A stretch of DNA of 6,408 nucleotides from Paracoccaceae bacterium (GTDB lineage Bacteria > Pseudomonadota > Alphaproteobacteria > Rhodobacterales > Rhodobacteraceae): positions 1 through 6,408 of the forward strand of contig SPLB01000386.1 of NCBI GenBank assembly GCA_004566265.1, given 5' to 3'. The notes under the pieces were generated by a model. That model saw only the letters and a list, made by a program, of their open reading frames with translations. It was not told where the DNA came from and did not search any database. Below, piece by piece: positions 1-6,300 of this stretch (the stretch's first letter is position 1; each line of letters opens with the position of its first letter). The translations under genes and the position numbers were made by a program.

Positions 1-1732
1 CATCACCCGCATTCTGCTGACCAAGCTGGAAGATGCACAGCGCAAGAACGAACCGTTGTTGGAACGGATTTTCCGCCGTCGCCCCAAGGTAAAAGCGGGC
101 TATGCGGTTACGCACAATCGTCTGGGCATTCTGGATCCGCAAGCCTTTGTGGCGGACCCGCTGAACCTGCTGCGCCTGTTCGAGGAAGCTCTGCGCACGG
201 GCATGTTAATCCACCCAGACGCCATGCGGCTGGTACGCGCCAATCTGCATCTGATCACGGATGACGTGCGCAAAGACCGCGAAGCCCGGCGGATATTTCT
301 GGACCTCCTGCTGAAACACGGCAACCCGGAGCGCGCGCTGCGGCGCATGAATGAGCTGGGACTCCTGTCGGCCTTCATCCCCGAATTCAAGACCATCGTG
401 GCGATGATGCAGTTCAATATGTATCACTCCTACACCGTGGATGAACACACGATTCAGGTGATCTCCAATTTTTCTGCCATTGAGAAAGGGGAGCTGGAGC
501 ACGAGCTGCCGCTGTCGTCGGCACTGATCAAAAAAGGCGTCAATCGCAATGTGCTGATGATTGCCATGTTGCTGCATGACATTGGCAAGGGACGCCCGCA
601 AGATCATTCAATCCTTGGGGCGCAGATTGCACGCAAAGTGGCGCCGCGGCTTGGTTTTACCAAACAAGAGGCTGAGACGATTGAATGGCTGGTGCGCTAC
701 CATCTGCTCATGTCAGACACGGCGCAAAAACGCGATATTGCCGATCCCCGCACAGTGCGTGACTTTGCCAAAGCAGTGGGCACCGTGGAACGACTGGATC
801 TGCTGTTGCTGCTGACGGTTTGTGACATTCGCGGTGTTGGTCCGAACACCTGGAACAACTGGAAAGCGGCATTGCTGCGCGCACTCCATTCGCAGCCCCG
901 CGCGGCGCTCGAAAACGGCATGGAAAGCCTGACGCGCGCCCACCGTGGCACGCAGGCCAAGGCCAACCTGACCAAGGCCTTACCCGATTGGCCCAAAGCA
1001 GATCTAAAGCGTGAAAAGGCCCGTCACTACCCGCCTTACTGGCAGGGGCTGCATGTCACGGCACATCGGGAATTTGCGCACATGTTGCGCGATTTGGATC
1101 AAACCAAAGACCCCTCAGAGGTGCAGCTCCACCTGCATCCGGATGAGGTCCGCGACGCCACCCGCATCTGTTTTGCCACCACCGACCATCCTGGTATCTT
1201 TTCACGGATTGTCGGGGCGCTGGCGCTGGTGGGGGCAAATGTGGTCGATGCCCGGTCCTACACCAGCAAAGACGGCTATGTGACCGATACGTTCTGGATA
1301 CAGGACGCTGAGGGGCACCCTTTCGAAGCCGCACGCTTGCCGCGCCTTAGAGATATGATTCTAAAGATCCTGCAAGGTAAGGTCATTGCGCGCGAAGCGT
1401 TCAAGTCAAAGGATAAGATCAAGAAACGCGAGCGTGCGTTCCGGGTGCCGACCCATATCACCTTTGATAATGAAGGGTCGGATATCTACACTATAATCGA
1501 AGTCGACACCCGTGACCGTCCCGGCCTGCTGCATGATCTGGCGCGCACCTTTGCTGCCAATAACGTCTATGTGGCCAATGCTGTGATTGCCACCTACGGC
1601 GAACAGGTGGTCGATGCCTTCTATGTAAAGGACATGTTTGGCCTGAAATATCACTCTGAATCCAAACAGAAATCGCTCGAGGAAAAACTGCGCAAGGCAA
1701 TCAAAGACGGTGCGGAGCGCGCGGACACATGA
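1..1732 (+). CDS. glnD: GlnD, bifunctional uridylyltransferase/uridylyl-removing enzyme (C-terminal part)
   Basis: This cytosolic nitrogen sensor uridylylates PII proteins when glutamine is low and removes UMP when glutamine is high. The frame is open from base 2 to the TGA at 1730-1732 and gives 576 residues, roughly the last 60% of a protein usually near 900 residues; the nucleotidyltransferase domain lies off the left edge. Visible in order are the helical linker (about 100-420), an HD domain with HSYTVDEH near 424-450, the metal-binding His-Asp of LLHDIGKG at 575-580 and a following DHS, a first ACT domain (about 1157-1330, DHPGIFSRI) and a second ACT domain (about 1487-1645, DRPGLLHDLA). 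In the known family the HD domain removes UMP and the ACT domains sense glutamine. The HD metal ligands are intact. The stop overlaps the murJ start (ATGA), suggesting co-transcription. A TTG at 56 opens a long frame but is internal, because coding similarity continues upstream of it. Confidence 0.96.
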   Translation, partial: ITRILLTKLEDAQRKNEPLLERIFRRRPKVKAGYAVTHNRLGILDPQAFVADPLNLLRLFEEALRTGMLIHPDAMRLVRANLHLITDDVRKDREARRIFLDLLLKHGNPERALRRMNELGLLSAFIPEFKTIVAMMQFNMYHSYTVDEHTIQVISNFSAIEKGELEHELPLSSALIKKGVNRNVLMIAMLLHDIGKGRPQDHSILGAQIARKVAPRLGFTKQEAETIEWLVRYHLLMSDTAQKRDIADPRTVRDFAKAVGTVERLDLLLLLTVCDIRGVGPNTWNNWKAALLRALHSQPRAALENGMESLTRAHRGTQAKANLTKALPDWPKADLKREKARHYPPYWQGLHVTAHREFAHMLRDLDQTKDPSEVQLHLHPDEVRDATRICFATTDHPGIFSRIVGALALVGANVVDARSYTSKDGYVTDTFWIQDAEGHPFEAARLPRLRDMILKILQGKVIAREAFKSKDKIKKRERAFRVPTHITFDNEGSDIYTIIEVDTRDRPGLLHDLARTFAANNVYVANAVIATYGEQVVDAFYVKDMFGLKYHSESKQKSLEEKLRKAIKDGAERADT

Positions 1733-3273
1733 AACCGGTAAAATTGCTGTCGGGCTTCATGACGGTGGGTTTCTGGACGCTCGCCAGCCGGGTCCTCGGC
1801 TTTGCCCGAGAGATCCTGATTGCCGCGCTGATTGGCCCAGGTCCGGTGCTGGATGCGTTCGTCGCGGCCTTCCGTTTGCCCAATTTGTTCCGCCGGTTCT
1901 TTGCAGAAGGGGCGTTTAATGCAGCCTTTGTGCCGATGTTTTCCAAACGGCTCGAAGGCGACGACAACCCAAAGGACTTTGCCCAGGACGCGCTGAACCT
2001 TTTGGCGGCAGCCGTGCTGACGCTGACCGCGCTTGGGATGATCTTCATGCCTGCGCTTGTCTGGGCCACGGCGAATGGTTTTGTCGGCGACGCACGCTTT
2101 GATATGACCGTGGACTATGGCCGGGTGATGTTTCCTTATATCCTGTGCATGTCTTTGGCGGCGCTGTTTTCTGGGATTTTAAATGCAACGGGGCGGTTTG
2201 CGGCCGCCGCAGCCGCGCCGGTGCTGCTAAACATCTTTGCCTGCCTCACCATGGGCCTTGCTGCCGCTCTGGGGGCAGAGGTCGTGCAATGGCTGGTCTG
2301 GGTGATCCCGGTGGCTGGTGTGGCGCAACTGGCATTGGTATGGATCGCCGCTGCAAAGGCGGGCATCAGCCTGCGCCTTGGCCTGCCCCGCTGGACACCA
2401 GAGATGCGGCATATGCTATCGGTGGCCCTGCCAGCCGCGCTGGCCATGGGGGTGACGCAAGTAAACCTTGTGGTTGGTCAGCTGGCGGCCTCGGGATACG
2501 AGAATGCGGTGAGCTGGCTGTTCATTGCAGATCGACTTTACCAGTTGCCTTTGGGTGTTGTTGGGATTGCGGTTGGCATTGTGCTGCTGCCGGACTTGTC
2601 CCGCCGTTTGCGCGCGGGAGACGAGAGCGGCGCGCAAGCCGCCCTGTCGCGCGCAGGTGAATTTTCGCTGTTCCTCACTGTGCCGTCCGCCATCGCGTTT
2701 CTGGCTATCCCAGTCCCGTTGGTGTCGGTCCTGTATGAACGCGGCGCAACCGGGCCGGAAGACACGGCCGCCATTGCATTGGCTGTGGCCATCTACGGCG
2801 CAGGCCTGCCCGCTTTCGTGCTGCAAAAGGTTCTGCAACCGCTCTATTTTGCCCGCGAAGACACCCGCAGCCCGTTCCGCTTTGCCCTCGCGGCGATGGT
2901 CGCAAACGCAGCACTGGCCGTTGGGCTGCTGCCGATATTTGGCTGGATTTCACCTGCGATTGCAGCAAGTACGGCGGGCTGGGTAATGGTGGCTTGCCTG
3001 TGGTTGGGTACCCGCAACATGGGACCGGCCGCGCAGTTTGATGCCAGATTCAAAACGCGCGCCTTGCGCATTCTGGCGGCCAGTCTTGTCATGGGGGCCG
3101 CCGTCATGGTCGGCTGGCAGCAAAGCGCCCCAGCCTTTGGCCTGCCCTACTGGCGTTACCTTGTGCTGCTGGCTCTGATCCTGTTTGGCGCCGTGGTCTA
3201 TTTCGCCGCGGGTCGCGCCTTTGGCGCCTTCCGCTTGGCAGAGTTCAAATCCGCCCTGCGCCGCGGCGCTTAA
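1729..3273 (+). CDS. murJ: MurJ, lipid II flippase (MviN family)
   Basis: This inner-membrane flippase of the MOP superfamily moves lipid II from the cytoplasmic to the periplasmic face for peptidoglycan synthesis. It has 514 residues, a normal length, and is hydrophobic throughout, in keeping with about 14 membrane helices. The N-terminal signature is clear: SRVLGFARE (residues 20-28) and DAFVAAFRLPNLFRRFFAEG (42-61). Offset by three residues from E. coli MurJ, R21, R27, D42 and R55 match its essential R18, R24, D39 and R52, so the central cavity charges are kept. The ATG overlaps the glnD TGA by 4 bp, with CGGAG about 11 nt upstream inside glnD as ribosome-binding site, so it is probably translationally coupled to glnD. 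The stop is 4 bp from the stop of the convergent rhomboid-like gene. The glnD-murJ pair is, from memory, common in alphaproteobacteria. Confidence 0.97.
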   Translation: MKPVKLLSGFMTVGFWTLASRVLGFAREILIAALIGPGPVLDAFVAAFRLPNLFRRFFAEGAFNAAFVPMFSKRLEGDDNPKDFAQDALNLLAAAVLTLTALGMIFMPALVWATANGFVGDARFDMTVDYGRVMFPYILCMSLAALFSGILNATGRFAAAAAAPVLLNIFACLTMGLAAALGAEVVQWLVWVIPVAGVAQLALVWIAAAKAGISLRLGLPRWTPEMRHMLSVALPAALAMGVTQVNLVVGQLAASGYENAVSWLFIADRLYQLPLGVVGIAVGIVLLPDLSRRLRAGDESGAQAALSRAGEFSLFLTVPSAIAFLAIPVPLVSVLYERGATGPEDTAAIALAVAIYGAGLPAFVLQKVLQPLYFAREDTRSPFRFALAAMVANAALAVGLLPIFGWISPAIAASTAGWVMVACLWLGTRNMGPAAQFDARFKTRALRILAASLVMGAAVMVGWQQSAPAFGLPYWRYLVLLALILFGAVVYFAAGRAFGAFRLAEFKSALRRGA

Positions 3274-3277
3274 TTGA

Positions 3278-3973
3278 TCACTCGTGACGCATCCGGTCCC
3301 GGATGCGACGCAAGGCTCCTGGTGCCACAAAAAACGACAACAAGAACCCGGTGGCAAAACCAGCCAGATCGGCAATCCAGTCAAAGTTGCCGCCAAACAA
3401 CAGGCCAAACAGCAGCTGGAAGCCCATCAGGAAGGCAATCATTGAAAACGCGCGCGACTGCTGCGCGCCGACCTGCCCCAGCTTGCGCCAGAGGATATGG
3501 GTGAACCCACCGATCAGCCCATAGACCGCCGGAAACCCGCCAATCAGCGGCGTCTCACCACTGACCACAAAGCCATAGACCAGCGCCCCTCCAATAGCAG
3601 AGGCCACAAAGATCAATAGCATAGCAACCTCGCCCATGGCTTCGGCCACCATCTTGCCCATTGCCAACAGAAACACGCAGACAAAGATGGCCTGGGTGAA
3701 ATTTCCCTGCACAAACGCATAGGTCAGCGGCCGTTTGGCCAGATCAAAGGGAAACTGCCAAGTTTCAATCATCCACCACAGCTGCTGCGGGGCAAAGGCG
3801 AATTGCTGCAGCGCGTTCAGCCGCCAGCCAACACCCTGCGCCCCCCCCAGAATGCCGCGCGCGCCCAGGTTAAAGGCAACTTCGATTCCCATGATCAACA
3901 GGCACATCGCCACCACGGCCGGAGGCAAGGTGTTGAAGGGCATCTGGGGGGGGCTGCTTTCGTGGCTTCTCAT
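3278..3973 (-). CDS. Rhomboid-fold membrane protein lacking the catalytic residues (pseudoprotease)
   Basis: The protein has 231 residues and about six hydrophobic segments. It aligns by eye to the rhomboid fold: a loop-1/helix-2 region (TYAFVQGNFTQAIFVCVFLLAMGK, pattern positions 84-107), the helix-4 motif GGFPAVYGLIGG (145-156) and the helix-6 motif WIADLAGFATGF (199-210). Active rhomboids carry H..xxxxH...N in the first, GxSG in the second and AHLGG in the third. Here these positions are Q89, Q94, V98, F147-P148 and D202, so neither the serine nor the histidine of the dyad is present, and proteolysis is not expected. The start at 3973 has AGGGAA a few bases upstream; a later ATG at 3943 is possible but has no better site. 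It converges on murJ and diverges from trpS. I recall similar inactive homologues in other Rhodobacterales, which would make this a conserved family trait, not a local mutation. Its function is unknown. Confidence 0.85.
   Translation of the reverse strand: MRSHESSPPQMPFNTLPPAVVAMCLLIMGIEVAFNLGARGILGGAQGVGWRLNALQQFAFAPQQLWWMIETWQFPFDLAKRPLTYAFVQGNFTQAIFVCVFLLAMGKMVAEAMGEVAMLLIFVASAIGGALVYGFVVSGETPLIGGFPAVYGLIGGFTHILWRKLGQVGAQQSRAFSMIAFLMGFQLLFGLLFGGNFDWIADLAGFATGFLLSFFVAPGALRRIRDRMRHE
3288..3307. other. Perfect 9-bp GC-rich stem-loop between convergent genes
   Basis: CGCATCCGG at 3288-3296 is the exact reverse complement of CCGGATGCG at 3299-3307, with TC between (in RNA probably an 8-bp stem closing a 4-nt loop). 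It begins 14 nt after the murJ stop and lies in the last codons of the minus-strand rhomboid-like gene. No T-tract follows on either strand, so it is not a canonical intrinsic terminator. It may stabilise the murJ 3' end or slow polymerase between the converging transcripts; this role is inferred. Confidence 0.45.
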
Positions 3974-4017
3974 GGCGGTTCCCTTGCTCCGGACGGGTTA
4001 CATTCTGCGCACATCTG

Positions 4018-4046
4018 TTGACGATGCTGTGGCTCATGGGTAAGCG
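4018..4046 (+). promoter_or_regulatory. Possible promoter for trpS
   Basis: TTGACG at 4018-4023 is followed, after exactly 17 bp, by TAAGCG at 4041-4046. The -35 is good and the -10 is weak (only the leading TA agrees with the consensus). Initiation near 4053 would leave a leader of about 30 nt before trpS. I see no leader peptide, T-box or attenuator in this short gap. Confidence 0.4.
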
Positions 4047-4082
4047 ACTGAGGTGATTAATTCCAGACAGGAGTTTTCGACA

Positions 4083-5111
4083 ATGAGCGAAACCAGCTTC
4101 ACCCCGCGTGTCTTCTCGGGCATCCAGCCAACGGGCAACCTGCACCTTGGCAACTATCTCGGTGCACTGAAGCGCTTTGTGGACTGGCAAGCCATGGACG
4201 CAGAGACGATCTATTGCATGGTTGACCTGCATGCGATCACCGTCTGGCAGAACCCCACCGACCTGCAGAAATCCACGCGCGAACTCTGTGCGGGTTTCAT
4301 TGCAGCCGGTCTCGACCCTGAAAAATCAATCCTTATTAACCAGAGCCAGGTGCCGGAACATGCGCAGCTGGCTTGGGTGTTTAACTGTGTCGCTCGTATG
4401 GGCTGGATGCAGCGCATGACCCAGTTCAAGGACAAGGCCGGCAAAAACGCGCAGAATGCCTCCCTCGGCCTGTTTGCCTACCCGGCGCTGATGGCGGCTG
4501 ACATTCTGGTCTACCACGCAACACATGTGCCGGTGGGCGAAGACCAGAAGCAGCATCTTGAACTGGCCCGTGACATTGCAACCAAATTCAACCACGACTA
4601 TGGCGTTGATTTCTTCCCCATCACCGAACCGGTGATTGAAGGCGCAGGCACCCGTGTGATGAGCCTGCGCGATGGCACTAAAAAGATGTCTAAATCAGAC
4701 GTCTCGGACGCCTCCCGCATCAATCTGACCGACGATGCTGACACCATCGCCAAAAAGATCCGCAAGGCCAAAACCGACCCCGACGCCCTGCCGTCTGAAG
4801 TGGAGGGTCTGTCTGACCGCGCCGAGGCAAAAAATCTGGTGAACATCTATGCCGGGCTGAACAACCAATCGGTTGAAGACGTTCTGGTCGACGTGGGCGG
4901 CAAGCAATTCTCGGAATTCAAGCCGATGCTTGTGGAACTGGCGGTCTCGAAAATGTCGCCGATCACCACAGAAATGGCCCGGCTCATGGAGCACCAAGAC
5001 GAGATCGACAAGATCCTCGCCCGCGGAGCCGAACGCGCCCGTGCGATCACCGCACCGATCCTACGCCAGACCTATGACATCATCGGCATGGTCCCCCCGG
5101 CGCCATTCTAA
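4083..5111 (+). CDS. trpS: TrpRS, tryptophanyl-tRNA synthetase
   Basis: This class I aminoacyl-tRNA synthetase joins tryptophan to tRNA-Trp in the cytosol using ATP. From the ATG at 4083 it has 342 residues, the usual bacterial length. The HIGH-type nucleotide-binding motif appears as PTGNLHLGN (residues 16-24) and the second signature as KMSKS (201-205); between them the family's [10 protein letters not shown] segment and the Rossmann core are recognisable. The start at 4083 is preferred over the in-frame ATG at 4053 because GGAG at 4070-4073 sits 9 nt upstream and the family begins just before the FSGIQPTG segment. It diverges from the rhomboid-like gene and ends in a strong terminator at 5143. 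All expected motifs are present, with no sign of truncation or frameshift. Confidence 0.98.
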   Translation: MSETSFTPRVFSGIQPTGNLHLGNYLGALKRFVDWQAMDAETIYCMVDLHAITVWQNPTDLQKSTRELCAGFIAAGLDPEKSILINQSQVPEHAQLAWVFNCVARMGWMQRMTQFKDKAGKNAQNASLGLFAYPALMAADILVYHATHVPVGEDQKQHLELARDIATKFNHDYGVDFFPITEPVIEGAGTRVMSLRDGTKKMSKSDVSDASRINLTDDADTIAKKIRKAKTDPDALPSEVEGLSDRAEAKNLVNIYAGLNNQSVEDVLVDVGGKQFSEFKPMLVELAVSKMSPITTEMARLMEHQDEIDKILARGAERARAITAPILRQTYDIIGMVPPAPF

Positions 5112-5142
5112 GGCTTAGCCCTCTGAACCACCAGAAACGTGC

Positions 5143-5172
5143 AAAACCGCCCTCTGGGGCGGTTTTTCCTTT
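5143..5172 (+). terminator. Strong intrinsic terminator after trpS
   Basis: AAAACCGCCC (5143-5152) pairs fully with GGGCGGTTTT (5157-5166) around a TCTG loop, giving a 10-bp stem. The T-rich tail runs from 5163 onward. It starts 31 nt after the trpS stop. Because the A run on the 5' arm mirrors the T run, it could also work for transcripts arriving from the right. Confidence 0.93.
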
Positions 5173-5260
5173 TCCAAACGTAAACAGGACTTCAAGACGT
5201 CATTTTAGCATTTGAAAATAAAGCGAAAACACCGGATTGAAAAAATGTTGATTTTCCCGC

Positions 5261-5289
5261 TTGACCCCCCCTGCCACTTTCCGTAGAAC
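5261..5289 (+). promoter_or_regulatory. Promoter of the tRNA-CAT gene
   Basis: TTGACC (5261-5266) and TAGAAC (5284-5289) are separated by 17 bp. They match the -35 consensus at five positions and the -10 at four. Initiation near 5296 would put the mature tRNA 5' end about 12 nt downstream. The stretch before it (about 5173-5260) is AT-rich and holds nothing else that I recognise. Confidence 0.78.
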
Positions 5290-5307
5290 GCGCCTCACAC
5301 AGTGATC

Positions 5308-5384
5308 GGCGGAGTAGCTCAGTTGGTTAGAGCAGCGGAATCATAATCCGCGTGTCGGGGGTTCAAGTCCCTCCTCCGCTACCA
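5308..5384 (+). tRNA. tRNA with anticodon CAT, probably elongator tRNA-Met
   Basis: A complete cloverleaf of 77 nt with encoded CCA. The acceptor stem is GGCGGAG/CTCCGCT (its first pair is a G-U wobble), the D stem GCTC/GAGC, the anticodon stem GCGGA/TCCGC with loop ATCATAA (anticodon CAT at 5342-5344), the T stem GGGGG/CCCTC with loop TTCAAGT, and the discriminator is A. The initiator is excluded because it has an unpaired C1-A72 end and three G-C pairs in the anticodon stem. The lysidine-modified tRNA-Ile2 also has CAT in its gene and cannot be fully ruled out by eye. The gene lies where core sequence gives way to accessory DNA. Confidence 0.95.
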
Positions 5385-5741
5385 CCCTTCCCCTACAAAT
5401 CAGACATTTACGTTTGGCGACCAAAGTCCTCCATGCAGGTTTGGTGCCCGGACTGCAGCAGGACTGCAGACGCCAGCAATCGGGATGATACCACTTTTTC
5501 ACTCTTTGTCCGTTTCCAAGGTCGCACTTTCCTACATCGAACTGCCCCCGCGTGCACTTCTTTGGCTGCACCGCACCCAACTTCTCTCCAGGCAACAGCG
5601 GTTCCAGCTACTGTTCGTTAGATGCGATTGCATTCCTCACGGCCAAGAGTACACTCGCCCGACGGTAGAACTGAAAAATTTGAAGTATCAGCGGCAAACT
5701 TTTCCGCGATCGCTTTCCTGAGAAGAGGGCCTCTCCAAAGA
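5385..5741 (+). other. Non-coding stretch between the tRNA and the RT gene; possible structured RNA
   Basis: No open frame here looks like a known protein, and no clear promoter or tRNA terminator is visible. What can be seen is a small hairpin TTTGG-CGA-CCAAA (5413-5425) overlapping the start of a larger nested hairpin. In the larger one AGTCCT (5425-5430) pairs with AGGACT (5460-5465), and inside it TGCAG (5434-5438) pairs with CTGCA (5453-5457). An imperfect 11-bp tandem repeat starting GGACTGCAG lies at 5450-5471. Weaker 5-bp hairpins are GTGCA/TGCAC (5552-5571) and AACAG/CTGTT further on. Some defence-associated RTs (DRT2, DRT9) have a non-coding RNA immediately upstream, so this stretch could hold one; that is inference only. 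Confidence 0.3.
5425..5465 (+). other. Nested stem-loop upstream of the RT gene
   Basis: The outer stem AGTCCT/AGGACT (6 bp) and inner stem TGCAG/CTGCA (5 bp) are separated by a small CCA/GC internal loop and close a 14-nt loop. No T-tract follows, so it is not an obvious terminator for the tRNA transcript. It is the best fold I can find by eye in the stretch between the tRNA and the RT gene. Confidence 0.4.
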
Positions 5742-6236
5742 ATGGATGACACACGATTTATCCACCAGTTGAACGCCGAAGAGGCCAGATCGTATTTTTG
5801 CCGAACCACCTCATACTTCGACATGGAACTCCCGCCCTACTTCAACCTGCAGCCGCTCCTTGAATTCACGCTGTCCGAAATTGCTACATTGGACAAAAAT
5901 GCGCTGAAAAGTTGGAACCCCCGAGACCACGAGGGCCTGAACTACACCTTGATGTTCAACAAAGACGGGGACATCGGCTGGCGCCCCTTCGAACTCATGC
6001 ATCCAGTCATCTATTCCAAATGCGTTGATCTCATCACGCAGAAAGATAACTGGAAGCAGATCCAAGACCGTTTCGCTGAATTCTCAGGAGGCATTGTAGA
6101 ATGCTGCTCAATGCCAGTAGGCGCACCCTATGCCGACGGGAGCGCAAAGAAGCAGCAGATCCTGAACTGGTGGAAGTCCATTGAACAACGTTCTCTGGAG
6201 CTCTCACTGGAATACAGCCATATTAGCCTAACAGAT
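5742..6236 (+). pseudogene. Reverse transcriptase (unknown-group/DRT-like), N-terminal part, interrupted by an IS
   Basis: 165 codons remain before the insertion. The sequence resembles bacterial RTs of the unknown-group or abortive-infection type, some of which are antiphage DRT systems. Signs seen are EEARSYF...SYFDMELPPYFN at residues 13-35, NPRDHEGLNY (59-68) followed by WRPFELMHPVIY (80-91) as the early finger region, then ILNWWKSIEQRSLELSLEY (140-158) leading into ISLTD. In relatives that I recall, this last stretch continues as TDITDCYGSIYTHSI, which is palm motif A. Asp165 aligns with its catalytic Asp and is the last RT codon before the IS end. The YxDD motif is absent here and would lie beyond the IS. 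The ATG at 5742 fits the family N-terminus, with GAGGG 12 nt upstream; the frame is open back to an ATG at 5622. Base composition looks less GC-rich than in the genes to the left. RT identity is fairly sure; class and defence role are not. Confidence 0.75.
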
Positions 6237-6279
6237 GGGCTTTGTTGCACAAATGCTGTGAGGGATTTGCTTGTTGAAT

Positions 6280-6295
6280 CCAGCTTGGTAGCTGG
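6280..6295 (+). promoter_or_regulatory. Hairpin just upstream of the transposase start
   Basis: CCAGCT (6280-6285) and AGCTGG (6290-6295) form a perfect 6-bp stem with a TGGT loop, ending 5 nt before the transposase ATG. No good Shine-Dalgarno site is visible outside it. Other IS elements (IS10, IS50) are known to use hairpins in read-through transcripts to block transposase translation; the same role here is inferred. Confidence 0.4.
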
Positions 6296-6300
6296 CTTGC

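Noticed and set aside
1..1732. Possible GlnD truncation at the left edge
   Set aside because: The missing N-terminus is explained by the window boundary; the frame is open to base 2 and all remaining domains are intact.
2145..2660. 171-codon plus-strand open frame inside murJ
   Set aside because: It is a shifted-frame shadow of an intact, motif-rich murJ and is rich in Cys, Trp and Arg, as such shadows in high-GC genes are.
4053..4082. Upstream in-frame ATG of trpS giving ten extra residues
   Set aside because: It lacks a ribosome-binding site, whereas 4083 has GGAG at the right distance and fits the family N-terminus.
5450..5471. 11-bp imperfect tandem repeat starting GGACTGCAG as a CRISPR or iteron array
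   Set aside because: There are only two copies, with no spacers, so it is neither; it is kept only as part of the possible structured region.
5341..5595. Minus-strand open frame whose C-terminus reads VVAEEGLEPPTRGL
   Set aside because: This tail is the well-known false translation of the antisense strand of a tRNA gene; the rest has no recognisable domain.
5352..5721. Two plus-strand open frames (5352-5621 and 5485-5721) between the tRNA and the RT
   Set aside because: One starts inside the tRNA, neither has a clear ribosome-binding site or a recognisable motif, and they overlap each other.
5622..5741. Extension of the RT N-terminus back to ATG 5622
   Set aside because: The extra 40 residues do not resemble relatives, which begin shortly before the EEARSYF segment; ATG 5742 has a GAGGG upstream. 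The longer start is not formally excluded.
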